DNA of 64,000 bases. Source: Bartonella tamiae Th239. Its GTDB lineage: Bacteria > Pseudomonadota > Alphaproteobacteria > Rhizobiales > Rhizobiaceae. Positions 37,520 to 46,235 of the stretch are shown here, in pieces. The stretch's first letter is position 1; the number at the start of each line of letters is the position of its first letter. The stretch spans positions 226,313-290,312 of the forward strand of contig NZ_JH725147.1 in assembly GCF_000278275.1 (NCBI RefSeq), written 5' to 3'. The notes beneath the pieces were generated by a model. That model was not told the DNA's origin. It made no database searches and saw only the letters and a program-made list of their open reading frames with translations. Made by a program: the position numbers and the translations under genes.

Positions 37520-38496
37520 TTAAGCGCTTGGAGAAATTCCCAAATGCTTATGAAAAACACGACGAAAAGTTTCTTCACTGCCAAAACTACAAAGCACGAC
37601 AATCTGTTTCATTGTCTTTTTACTTTCAAGATAGTGACGCGCGTCTTCAACACGTATAAGTGCAATCGCTTTGGCAGGACTATAGCCCGTAATTCTGCTA
37701 TAATGACGATAAAAACTGCGTTCACTCATGTTCATTTTTTGCGCAAGAATCGAGAGCGTTAAAGGTTTGGACAGATTTTCCTTAATCCATTCGTTCAGTC
37801 TATTAAATCGTTCATCTTCACTTGATAAATCGAGCAGTGTGCTGAATTGGCTTTGCCCTCCCGGGCGACGTAAATAAACAACCAATTGGCGGGCAATCGC
37901 TTTTGCCATAGCAAAACCAAGATCTTCCTCTATCATTGCAAGCGCCATATCAATACCAGAAGTAATGCCAGCCGATGTCCATATTTTGTCTGAGCGCACA
38001 AAAATTGCATCGTCTTTCCAGTCTACTTTTGGATATTTTTCCTTAAATTCTTTTAACCGATGCCAATGGGATGTCGCTTGTTTCCCATCAAGCAATTTTG
38101 CGCTTGCTAATAAGCTTGCACCGCTACACACTGAGGCGGTTCTTCTGGTTGAAAAATGAATGTGTGTTAACCAGTCTAAAATTTGACAATCACAACAAAC
38201 TGTATCTATTCCCATCCCGCCACTAATGATCACTGTATCAATTTTTTAGGGGCGTTTTCTATCTTAAGACAATTTAAAACCAAACCACTCGTTGTTTTAA
38301 TTGAAGTGCTTCGCGCGAGTATATGAAGTGTATAGGCAGGATTATTTGGATGGCAAAAATCATTCGCCGTCGCAAAAACCTGTAAAGGTCCTGTAATATC
38401 CAAAATTTGACTATCATCAAACGCAAATATCGCAATAACGCGGCTTTTTCCTGATGGAAGACAGAAAAATGGCATAAATTGCGGGATCTTTGGCAT
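37520..38496 (-). pseudogene. GlxA-type AraC regulator with DJ-1/PfpI domain, split by a one-base frameshift
   Basis: An N-terminal DJ-1/PfpI-like domain is followed by an AraC HTH domain. The first frame (VIAIFAFDDSQILDITGPLQVFATAND) stops at 38230 after ENAPKKLIQ. The second starts within the same region as VIISGGMGIDTV and runs through the Cys-elbow VCSGASLLASAKLLDGKQATSHWH and the C-terminal AraC motif (LSILAQKMNMSERSFYRHYSRITGYSPAKAI), ending HLGISPSA. One more A in the AAAAAA run at 38237-38242 would restore PKKIDTVIISGG. Divergent from another broken DJ-1 gene. Confidence 0.8.
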
Positions 38497-38558
38497 CAAC
38501 AACACACTATAAAGACTATAATTGCAACATATAATAAAACATTAAAAGGAGAAAACTT

Positions 38559-39241
38559 ATGTCATTACAAGTTGGAATTTTATCTTTCCGCAAATGCAAT
38601 TGCTAGATTTTGCTGGACCTTACGATGTCTTTACCACCTCAAATCACATCACTGTTCATCTTATTGGTGAAACATTAGAGCCGATTAAAACAACCAACCA
38701 TATTCGTCTTAATCCGCAATTTGATTGCAACACCGTTCCCAAACTTGATATTTTATGTATCCCCGGTGGAAAAGGTGTGAACGCATTACTTGAAAATGAA
38801 ACTGTTCTCAAATTTATTCAATCACAAGCGCAAACCACACATTATATTTCATCTATTTGCACAGGCTCATTGGTGCTTGGTGCTGCTGGTGTTTTAAAGG
38901 GGTATAAAGCCACATCGCATTGGTCGGCAGTTGAATATCTACCCTATTTTAGTGCAATACCAAAAAATGATCGCGTTGTTATCGATAAAAATATCATCAC
39001 AGCAGGCGGTATAACAGCAGGTATTGATTTTGGTTTGTTCATTATTCAACATTTAATAAGTCTTGAAGAAGCTCAAAAAGTTCAACTCATATTACAATAT
39101 GACCCGCATCCCCCATTAGATTGTGGAACGCCCGAAAAGGCACCACAAAATATTGTCAAAGATTTAAAAACACCTAACTTTATTAATGATCAAAGCAAAC
39201 GCATTGCTGAATTATTTAAGAAAAATCATGAAACGCTTTAA
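38559..39241 (+). pseudogene. DJ-1/PfpI-family (isonitrile hydratase-like) protein, frameshifted near its start
   Basis: A good ribosome site (AAAGGAG) precedes ATG 38559, but the frame stops at codon 16. The rest of the gene is intact in another frame: QLLDFAGPYDVF, ILCIPGGKGVNALLE, the nucleophile elbow SICTGSLVLGAAGVLKGYKATSHW and ITAGGITAGIDFGLFI. One added T in the TTTT run near 38588-38581 would give VGIFIFPQMQLLDFAGPYD, the normal N-terminus. An internal ATG at 38594 could start a protein missing only the first strand, so residual function is possible. About 227 aa if repaired. Confidence 0.78.
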
Positions 39242-39277
39242 AGCGAAAAAAATAAAAGCGCATTTTCTTATTTTGTT

Positions 39278-39318
39278 AAAAGTGCAGGGATGGGTTCAAT
39301 AACAATCCTGCACTTTTA
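39278..39318. terminator. Bidirectional terminator between DJ-1-like and gldA-like genes
   Basis: An 11-bp stem AAAAGTGCAGG/CCTGCACTTTT with a loop of 18 bases gives T runs on both strands between convergent genes. Confidence 0.8.
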
Positions 39319-39330
39319 ACACATGTGTCT

Positions 39331-40413
39331 TTAACTTTTTCGAGCCTTGCCAAGAGCATCCGCCGCCCGTAATGCGTTAAAGACATCCTCAGCTGTTATG
39401 TTACCACTTTCATTATGAATGGTTTCGCCCTCAACCGTTGCAGCTTTTGCAGCACTCATCAACGCCTCATCACTCACATCACCAAGGCCAATACCAGCCA
39501 ATGTGGTTGGTAAATGGATCGCTTCACAAAAATCATAAATGGTCGCGATCATATCAGCATCTTTATCTGTTAATATCAAAGAAGCTAAAACACCAATTGT
39601 TACCTTTTCACCATGCCAATAATGGTGCGTTTCAGGCAATGTGGTTAAACCATTATGAATAGCGTGACAGGCGGCCAAACCACCGCTTTCAAAACCAACA
39701 CCTGAAAGAAGCGTATTGGCCTCAATAATTTTTTCTAATGCAGGTGTAAGAATACCTGCAGCGCAAGATTGATATGCAAGCTCGCCGTAATCCAACAAAG
39801 TATCAAAACACATTCGTGCCAGACCGTAGGCTGCATTTGATCCTAAACGACCTGTCATATTGCTTGCATGAGAAACACGACATGCTTCAGCTTCAAACCA
39901 CGTTGCTAATGCATCGCCCATACCAGAAGCTAAAAAACGAACAGGCGCTTTTGCTATCACTTGAGTGTCAACAAGCACAAGATCTGGATTTTTTGGCAAG
40001 AAAAGATACCGATCAAATTCACCCTTACAAGTATAAATAACCGATAAAGCACTACAAGGTGCATCACTTGATGCGAGTGTTGGAGCAATCACAACTGGCA
40101 CTTTCAAAGTATAAGCCACAGCTTTGGCTGTATCTAATGTTTTACCGCCGCCAATACCTGCAACAACATTTATTCCTTCATTCTTTGCCAGTCGGTTAAT
40201 CTCCTCATCACTGCATTCCCCCTTAAAGTTTTCGATGATCGCTTCAACTTTATCACCTAAACCATTTTGAACATTTGTACAGTATTGTTGCGTTACAAAT
40301 GGATCTTGCAATAACAGCACTTTTTTACCAAATCGTGCCAATTCTTCACCAAGCAAAGACCATGCATGAGGACCTTGAATATAACGTGAGGGAAATATCG
40401 TTGTTGTGATCAT
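39331..40413 (-). CDS. gldA: Glycerol dehydrogenase family (GldA-like) iron/zinc alcohol dehydrogenase
   Basis: 360-aa NAD-dependent enzyme predicted to oxidize glycerol to dihydroxyacetone or a related polyol. The NAD-binding GIGGGKTLDTAKAVA starts at 86. The metal ligands appear as Asp167 (GMGDALATWFEAEAC), His250 (ACHAIHNGL) and His267 (HYWHGEKV). Length fits GldA. It follows the DASS transporter gene by 87 bases on the same strand, so the pair may be one operon. Substrate is inferred from family only. Confidence 0.88.
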   Translation of the reverse strand: MITTTIFPSRYIQGPHAWSLLGEELARFGKKVLLLQDPFVTQQYCTNVQNGLGDKVEAIIENFKGECSDEEINRLAKNEGINVVAGIGGGKTLDTAKAVAYTLKVPVVIAPTLASSDAPCSALSVIYTCKGEFDRYLFLPKNPDLVLVDTQVIAKAPVRFLASGMGDALATWFEAEACRVSHASNMTGRLGSNAAYGLARMCFDTLLDYGELAYQSCAAGILTPALEKIIEANTLLSGVGFESGGLAACHAIHNGLTTLPETHHYWHGEKVTIGVLASLILTDKDADMIATIYDFCEAIHLPTTLAGIGLGDVSDEALMSAAKAATVEGETIHNESGNITAEDVFNALRAADALGKARKS

Positions 40414-40500
40414 AACGTTGCCCTTTTTTAAATCTTATTAAAGATGTTTTATTCAACAACGCATTGATGATCATTATATTCTTAATTTAAGGTCTTTTTC

Positions 40501-42003
40501 TCACCAATAGCCGAGAACCTTCCACCATATGCCACCTATTATAGCAAAAATAAGAATATTAACAACACTCATGATAAAGCCTACACCCCACCATCGACCT
40601 AAACTCACAAAACCAGAGTTAAAAATTATAGGCGATGTTCCTGTTCCATAATGCGTAAGACACATCATAATGGCTGATGATGCCGCCATAAGAAACATAT
40701 ATAGATTGATATAAGAGGCTGGAATAAGATGCACACCAACATTAAGAAATGCCAGCATCATAGCGCTAATATGTGCCGTAGTGCTCGCAAATGCGTAATG
40801 AGCATAAAGAAATGTTAAAATCAGAACAGCCATAACAAATGGCCAGCTCATACCACTATGTTCAATAGCCACCATCAAACCATCAGAAAACCATGAAACG
40901 ATACCTAACTTATTTAATTCGTTCGCCAGCATAACCAACGCACCAAACCAAATCAGTGTATCCCATGCGCTTTTTTCTTTAATGACATCATCCCATGTTA
41001 ATGTACCGCATACTAATAAAATAACCAAACCGATAAAGGCGACAGCAGTTGGATTAAAAACAAAACGCTGCCCAAACAGCGCTGCTGGCACACCCGCCCA
41101 TAATAAAAGCATGATAAGAAATGTCATAAGCATGACAATTTCCTTACCTTGAATGGGGCCAAGATTTTCAATTTCCTTTTTTGCATATTTAATTGCATTT
41201 GGTGTTGTTTTAAGTTGCGGAGGTGACATCCAATAAATCACAAGCGGCATAACCAACATGGCAACAACACCAGGAATCAACATAGACAAAGCCCAAGCAC
41301 TCCAAGAAAGAGAGAGATTTTGATTTGTCGCTTGGGCGATATAATTGACAACAAGCGGGTTCGGTGCCGTTGCCGTTATAAACATTGCGGAACTGATAGG
41401 GTTGGCATGATAATTGACAAGAGCCAAATATGTACCAACCTTACCTTGTGTACCTTTTTCAGGATCGGATTGGAAAGCATGGGCAATTGAGCGCATAATA
41501 GGATGCATAATCGCGCCTCCTCTGGCGGTATTGCTGGGCGTAAAAGGTGCAATAAACATTTCGCACAAAGCCAATCCATAACCAATTCCAAGAGTTTTTT
41601 TGCCTAACGCTGCGATAAAATAAAACCCTATACGCATGCCTAATCCAGTTTTAATCAAACCACGGGAGACAAAAATAGAAATAACGATCAACCATATTAA
41701 TGTACTGTTCATAGCCCCAAGCGCATCAGCAACAGCTTCACTGGAAGTTGATGAAGTTACTTTGGAAACCATGACAACAGTAATGGCGATGATCGACATT
41801 GCGCCAATCGGCATCACTTTTAGGATAATGCCAAGAATTGTTGCAATAAAAATTGCAACGAAATGCCATGCTTCAGGTGTTAAGCCATCAGGTTTCGGAA
41901 AAAGATAAAACGCGCAAAAGACGATAACACATAAAATCCCAGGAACGATACGAAAGGGAAAAAAAGCCGAGATTTTTTGATAATATGTTTTGACTTTTTG
42001 CAT
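40501..42003 (-). CDS. DASS-family (SLC13-type) anion/dicarboxylate transporter
   Basis: 500-aa membrane protein with about 12 hydrophobic segments. It has the DASS signatures: IAPFTPSNTARGGAIMHPI (the SNT motif of the first substrate loop) and, near the C-terminus, HYGTGTSPIIFNSGFVSLGRWW. Such carriers move malate, 2-oxoglutarate, citrate or tartrate, often as antiporters; the particular substrate cannot be read from sequence. It lies upstream of gldA on the same strand. Confidence 0.88.
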   Translation of the reverse strand: MQKVKTYYQKISAFFPFRIVPGILCVIVFCAFYLFPKPDGLTPEAWHFVAIFIATILGIILKVMPIGAMSIIAITVVMVSKVTSSTSSEAVADALGAMNSTLIWLIVISIFVSRGLIKTGLGMRIGFYFIAALGKKTLGIGYGLALCEMFIAPFTPSNTARGGAIMHPIMRSIAHAFQSDPEKGTQGKVGTYLALVNYHANPISSAMFITATAPNPLVVNYIAQATNQNLSLSWSAWALSMLIPGVVAMLVMPLVIYWMSPPQLKTTPNAIKYAKKEIENLGPIQGKEIVMLMTFLIMLLLWAGVPAALFGQRFVFNPTAVAFIGLVILLVCGTLTWDDVIKEKSAWDTLIWFGALVMLANELNKLGIVSWFSDGLMVAIEHSGMSWPFVMAVLILTFLYAHYAFASTTAHISAMMLAFLNVGVHLIPASYINLYMFLMAASSAIMMCLTHYGTGTSPIIFNSGFVSLGRWWGVGFIMSVVNILIFAIIGGIWWKVLGYW

Positions 42004-42211
42004 AATGTATATCCCTTCATGATCAAAATTTAAGACGAGTCAAAGCGATCAAGTCTAAAAGATGATAAAAGTTTCATCTTTTGACAAAATGTATCATTCG
42101 GGGCGCCAAACCATTATATTTGGTTTTATTGGCTTAACATCCACGTTTTAAAAGATATCAATATGGTGTTAAGGGATACATTTTTTCTTTGCACCCCTTC
42201 ATTATATAATT

Positions 42212-42742
42212 TTACGAAAATTCCGGATCAGGTAATTTCGTCATACGATTGCGAAGATCACGACGGAAAATTTCAATTGTCCAAGCCCAGATAAGGTGGC
42301 CAAAACTTTCAGAAAATAATTCATCTTTTGGAAGATCCCAGATAGGTGGTGCCCATCCGCCCCCTGGCAAAACGATACCATGAAAAGCGATTGTCACAAT
42401 AACACCAAAAGCCAGACCTTGCCATAATTTTACACGGGGAAAAATTTCTGCCGCCAAGCAATAAACAATAGCAAAAACAATTGAAAATAAATAATGAACG
42501 CCCGAAACACCCCAATTTATAATATGATCAGAATAGTGATAAATCATATTGGTGGTATCAATACCAAAACTCTTTAAAACTTCCGCAGGAGGAATTGCTC
42601 TGTCAGGAAGTCTAGGGGGAAAGACACCTTCTGTCCCTGATTTTACGAAACCCGAAACAATACCGCCGCCAATTCCTGCAATAAAAGCAGCAAAATACCT
42701 TCTGTTCATAGCATTTGTTCGTTCAAATAATTGTTTTAACAC
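42212..42742 (-). CDS. YagU/DUF1440-like membrane protein
   Basis: 176 aa. N-terminal Gly-rich segment AAFIAGIGGGIVSGFVKSGTEGVFPPR, then two to three membrane segments (FSIVFAIVYCLAAEIF; GLAFGVIVTIAFHGIVLP), and a C-terminal GHLIWAWTIEIFRRDLRNRM. This pattern matches the YagU family; E. coli YagU has been linked to acid resistance. GTG 42742 has AGGA six bases upstream within a duplicated 20-base unit; ATG 42709 is the alternative. The role here is unknown. Confidence 0.82.
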   Translation of the reverse strand: MLKQLFERTNAMNRRYFAAFIAGIGGGIVSGFVKSGTEGVFPPRLPDRAIPPAEVLKSFGIDTTNMIYHYSDHIINWGVSGVHYLFSIVFAIVYCLAAEIFPRVKLWQGLAFGVIVTIAFHGIVLPGGGWAPPIWDLPKDELFSESFGHLIWAWTIEIFRRDLRNRMTKLPDPEFS

Positions 42743-42744
42743 AA

Positions 42745-42784
42745 TGTTTCCTATCTTTTTACATTGTTTCCTATCTTTTTACAT
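42745..42784. repeat. Perfect 20-bp tandem duplication carrying the yagU-like ribosome site
   Basis: Bases 42745-42764 and 42765-42784 are identical. Each copy on the minus strand contains AGGA, so the duplication placed two possible ribosome sites upstream of GTG 42742; only the nearer has good spacing. Confidence 0.9.
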
Positions 42785-43183
42785 TCTGTAATTGATTACC
42801 ATGCGTAAACTGACAGCTCAAAACAATTTTTTTTTATCGAAAGAACCTAAACAAAAATATCTTAAATTGCCCAATAAATTTTGTAGTGAGTAAACTAAAA
42901 TTTTTTCCTACCAATATAAATTTTTTTCATTAAAGAAATTTGAGCAGGTCATGTCATGAACAAGAAGTTTTTTTAAAAATAACATATGCGTTGAAATTTT
43001 ATATCTTTTTTAAAAAGATTTTAAATATAATGGGATTTATAAAATACATTTTATTTCAAAGGAAATTTTTATAATGCACTTGCAAAGTATAAGATTTTTT
43101 AAACAAAATCTTGCAAAACTTTTTTTGATAATAAGACTGCCTGTTAACAGCCCTATCTTATTGAAGAGATTTGAAAAAATTAA
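42785..43183. other. Very AT-rich intergenic stretch between yagU-like gene and tRNA-Gly
   Basis: About 400 bases of A/T-rich sequence with many A and T runs. A CTGTTAACAG palindrome lies just past the tRNA 3' end at about 43141. I see no gene; the yagU-like promoter should be within it. Confidence 0.45.
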
Positions 43184-43258
43184 TGGAGCGGGCGAAGGGA
43201 TTCGAACCCTCGACCCCAACCTTGGCAAGGTTGTGCTCTACCCCTGAGCTACACCCGC
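43184..43258 (-). tRNA. tRNA-Gly (anticodon GCC)
   Basis: Minus strand, 75 nt including an encoded CCA. Acceptor stem GCGGGTG/CGCCCGC (with G-T pair), discriminator T, D arm GTAGCTCAGGGGTAGAGC, anticodon stem CAACC/GGTTG around TTGCCAA with anticodon GCC, and T arm GAGGGTTCGAATCCCTT. All standard invariant bases are present. Confidence 0.97.
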
Positions 43259-43287
43259 TCACACATGTGAAACATTCAACAGTGTTT

Positions 43288-43327
43288 CAATCGGTGCCTA
43301 TATGACCTAACATCGCACCGATTGCAA
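43288..43327 (-). promoter_or_regulatory. Putative tRNA-Gly promoter within a 10-bp inverted repeat
   Basis: On the minus strand TTGCAA (43327-43322), 17 bases, then CATATA (43304-43299) give a plausible -35/-10 pair about 40 bases before the tRNA 5' end. The same bases hold a perfect 10-bp inverted repeat (CAATCGGTGC at 43288-43297, complement at 43315-43324). No experimental support. Confidence 0.35.
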
Positions 43328-43445
43328 CATAAAAAATAAAATTATTAAAAATTTCTATTTTTAAGATAGGAAAAAGCCGAGAAATATTGATTTCCATCAC
43401 GCGCTTCAATAAAGCTGATAAGGTTTTTATTATGGGAGATTGAAA

Positions 43446-44408
43446 ATGCGTCGATTGATTTTAATGATATTGACAGTTTTAACATGCACAGGACTTTCTT
43501 TTGCCGCTGAAAAAGAAACCGTAAAAGTGGCGATAACTCAGATTGTGGCGCATCCTGCTTTGGATGCGGTACGTAAGGGTGTAGAAGATATTTTAGAAAA
43601 AGAGGGGTATAAAAATGGTGATAATCTGATTCTCACTTTTCAATCTGCCCAAGGCAATATTACCACAGCAACACAAATTGCACGCCAATTTGTCGGCAAT
43701 CAACCAGATGTTATTGTAGCGATTGCTACGCCTTCTGCCCAAACAATGCTGGCGGCTACAAAACAAATACCTATCGTTTTTTCAGCCGTTTCAGACCCCG
43801 TAGAAGCCAAATTGGTGAAACAAAATGTAAAACCGGGTGGCAATGTTACCGGAGTCTCTGATAGATCACCGGTGGAAGAGCATTTAAAACTTTTAAGAGA
43901 AATAAAACCTGACCTAAAAAAACTTGGATATCTTTATAATTCTGCTGAAGCCAATTCAGTCTCAACATTAAAAGTTTTACAAGATCTTGCTCAAAAAGAA
44001 AATATTGAAATTATTCCTTCGGCTGCTCCCAAATCTTCAGATGTACAAGCTGCCACACGCGCACTTGTTGGCAAAGTTGATATGATTTATGTACCAACAG
44101 ACAATACAATTATTGCTGTTCTTGAGGGAGCAACAAAGGTCGCATCTGAAACACAAACACCTCTTTTTACAGCTGATGCAAGCTCAATAGGACGGGGGCC
44201 TTTTGCTGCGCAAGGGATCAATTATTACGATGCTGGCATTGAAACAGGTCATTTGGTTGTTAAAATTCTTAAAGGCGAAAAACCCGGTAATCTTGATGTG
44301 GTTACACCAAAAGCGCGTAATATTTCAATTGATATGGATGCTGCAAAAAAAATGGCCCTAACTATTCCGCAATACATTCTTAATCGTGCAACTAAAATCA
44401 ATGAATAA
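43446..44408 (+). CDS. ABC transporter substrate-binding protein (TrpX-like, ABC_sub_bind family)
   Basis: 320-aa periplasmic binding protein. ATG 43446 has GGAG eight bases upstream. Signal peptide about 1-20 (LILMILTVLTCTGLSFAA). The family pattern is clear: VKVAITQIVAHPALDAVRKG, PDVIVAIATPSAQTML, IPIVFSAVSDPVEAKLV, KPGGNVTGVSD. Members of this family bind tryptophan in streptococci (TrpX) or are of unknown specificity in Rhizobiales; no ligand is claimed. First gene of a three-gene importer with a permease and ATPase. Confidence 0.9.
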   Translation: MRRLILMILTVLTCTGLSFAAEKETVKVAITQIVAHPALDAVRKGVEDILEKEGYKNGDNLILTFQSAQGNITTATQIARQFVGNQPDVIVAIATPSAQTMLAATKQIPIVFSAVSDPVEAKLVKQNVKPGGNVTGVSDRSPVEEHLKLLREIKPDLKKLGYLYNSAEANSVSTLKVLQDLAQKENIEIIPSAAPKSSDVQAATRALVGKVDMIYVPTDNTIIAVLEGATKVASETQTPLFTADASSIGRGPFAAQGINYYDAGIETGHLVVKILKGEKPGNLDVVTPKARNISIDMDAAKKMALTIPQYILNRATKINE

Positions 44409-44429
44409 ATAAAAGGAACCGGCATCATC

Positions 44430-44471
44430 ATGACGGCAAAAGATACAATAAAAAACGGGTTCACGCGATGA
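44430..44471 (+). CDS. Tiny 13-codon ORF coupled to the ABC permease gene (possible leader peptide)
   Basis: ATG 44430 follows AAAAGGAACC, the only good ribosome site between the binding-protein and permease genes, though spacing is long (about 11 bases). It encodes MTAKDTIKNGFTR, and its TGA overlaps the permease ATG (ATGA). The permease start has no ribosome site of its own, so re-initiation after this ORF could deliver ribosomes to it. No Trp codons, so it is not a Trp attenuator. Confidence 0.4.
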   Translation: MTAKDTIKNGFTR

Positions 44472-45364
44472 CTATGTTTGCTTTTACTGGTGCTGTAGAG
44501 CTTGGATTGGTTTATGCTTTTGTTGCTATTGGCGTTTATCTGTCATTTCGTATTCTTGATTTTCCTGATCTTACGGTTGATGGCTCATTTCTTCTTGGCT
44601 CAACAGTATGCGGCGTTATGATATTATCTGGTTTCAATCCATGGCTTGCCATGTTTTTTGCACTTTGTGCGGGTATGGTTGCAGGTTTGGTTACAGCTAT
44701 GCTTAATCTTCAATTTGGTATTTTAAATCTGCTCGCCTCCATTTTAACCATGTCTGCTCTTTACACGGTAAACTTGCGCATTATGGGAATTATGGGTGTT
44801 TCTAATGTCAATTTGGGTCTTGCTGATACGGCCTTAACACCTTTTTACGGGCTTTTTGGTCTATCGGATATGTTTATCAGACCAATTTTTGTCGGCGGTG
44901 TTGTTTTGATTGTTGCCTTTTTATTATGGCGTTTTCTTGAAAGTGAAATGGGACTTGCTATGCGTGCTACGGGTAAAAATCCACGTATGGCAAAAGCACA
45001 AGGAGTTAAAACTGCATTGCTTGTTTATTTTGGTATGGGATTATCAAATGCTCTTGTTGCACTCGGTGGTTCCCTTTATATTCAAACAGCTATTGCTACA
45101 GATATTACAGGCGGTGCAGGCACCATTGTTTTTGGTCTTGCTGCGGTTATTATTGGGGAAACATTATTTCGAACGCGCAATCTATTCTTCATCATCATCA
45201 GCTGTATTGCTGGGTCCGTGCTTTATCGCATTGCCGTGCAATTTGCTTTTGAAGGAAGCAGTCTTGGGATCAATACATCAACAGATCTACAACTCATTAC
45301 CGCATTGCTTGTGGTTTTAACGCTTGTTTTGCCACGCTATTTAGGGTCAAAAAAACATGATTGA
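44468..45364 (+). CDS. ABC transporter permease (TrpY-like, branched-chain type)
   Basis: 298-aa integral membrane protein with about eight hydrophobic segments. It has the LIV-type permease signature DFPDLTVDGSFLLGSTVCG and GLAMRATGKNPRMAKAQGV (EAA-like loop). The start overlaps the 13-codon ORF. The stop overlaps the ATPase start by eight bases, so the operon is tight. Partner of the binding protein before it and the ATPase after it. Confidence 0.9.
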   Translation: MTMFAFTGAVELGLVYAFVAIGVYLSFRILDFPDLTVDGSFLLGSTVCGVMILSGFNPWLAMFFALCAGMVAGLVTAMLNLQFGILNLLASILTMSALYTVNLRIMGIMGVSNVNLGLADTALTPFYGLFGLSDMFIRPIFVGGVVLIVAFLLWRFLESEMGLAMRATGKNPRMAKAQGVKTALLVYFGMGLSNALVALGGSLYIQTAIATDITGGAGTIVFGLAAVIIGETLFRTRNLFFIIISCIAGSVLYRIAVQFAFEGSSLGINTSTDLQLITALLVVLTLVLPRYLGSKKHD

Positions 45365-46151
45365 ACTGAACCATATTGGTGTAACTTTTAAACGTGGAAC
45401 ACCTCTTGAAAAGCAAGCGTTGATCAATCTCAATATGACCATCAAACAAGGGAGCTTTGTTACAGTCATTGGATCTAATGGCGCAGGAAAATCCACTATG
45501 CTTGGTGTGTTGGCGGGTGACATTTTACCAAGTGAAGGCAAAATCATTATCAATAATCAAGATGTCACACGCTCATCAACAGCTGAGCGAGCGGGAATGA
45601 TTGCACGCGTTTTTCAAGATCCACTAGCCGGCAGTTGTGGCACGTTAACCATTGAAGAAAATTTGGCACTGGCTGAGCAACGCGGACAAAGACGAGGCTT
45701 TCGTTCTGCATTAAATCGCAAAAAACGGGAAACATTTCGTGATCATATTGCTCAGTTGGGACTTGGTCTTGAAAACCGTATTCATAATCGAATGGACAGT
45801 CTATCAGGAGGACAAAGACAGGCGGTATCATTAGTCATGGCAACATTAGCAAAAGCTGACATCTTATTGTTAGATGAACACACCGCAGCACTCGATCCCG
45901 CCATGGCAGATTTTGTCATGTCATTAACGCAAAAAATTGTACAAGATAACGCGTTAACAACATTAATGGTGACCCATTCCATGCGTCAAGCGCTTGATTA
46001 TGGCGAAAGAACGCTCATGCTGCATGAAGGTGCAATTGTTTTAGACGTGCATGATAATGAGCGTAAGGACTTAGAAGTGGGTGATCTTATTGATATGTTT
46101 CAAAAGGTAAAAGGTCAAAGCTTGGATAATGATGAATTACTTATGAGTTAA
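45357..46151 (+). CDS. ABC transporter ATP-binding protein (TrpZ-like)
   Basis: 264-aa ATPase. Walker A GSNGAGKST at 39-47, Q-loop in ARVFQDPLAGSCGTLT, LSGGQRQAVSL, Walker B with the group's own ILLLDEHTAALDP (DEHTAALDP is typical of this subfamily), and switch His in VTHSMRQALDYG. Overlaps the permease gene by eight bases. The importer is probably complete with the two genes before it. Confidence 0.92.
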   Translation: MIELNHIGVTFKRGTPLEKQALINLNMTIKQGSFVTVIGSNGAGKSTMLGVLAGDILPSEGKIIINNQDVTRSSTAERAGMIARVFQDPLAGSCGTLTIEENLALAEQRGQRRGFRSALNRKKRETFRDHIAQLGLGLENRIHNRMDSLSGGQRQAVSLVMATLAKADILLLDEHTAALDPAMADFVMSLTQKIVQDNALTTLMVTHSMRQALDYGERTLMLHEGAIVLDVHDNERKDLEVGDLIDMFQKVKGQSLDNDELLMS

Positions 46152-46235
46152 GTGTCATCAAACTAAGTTTACATCTTTCAAGCCAAGACAATTTTGTATA
46201 CTATTCTTTATTTCACAGCGTGATGGACGTAATCT

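Noticed and set aside
45565-45831. 88-codon minus-strand frame
   Set aside because: Antisense to the ABC ATPase gene, no ribosome site and no family features.
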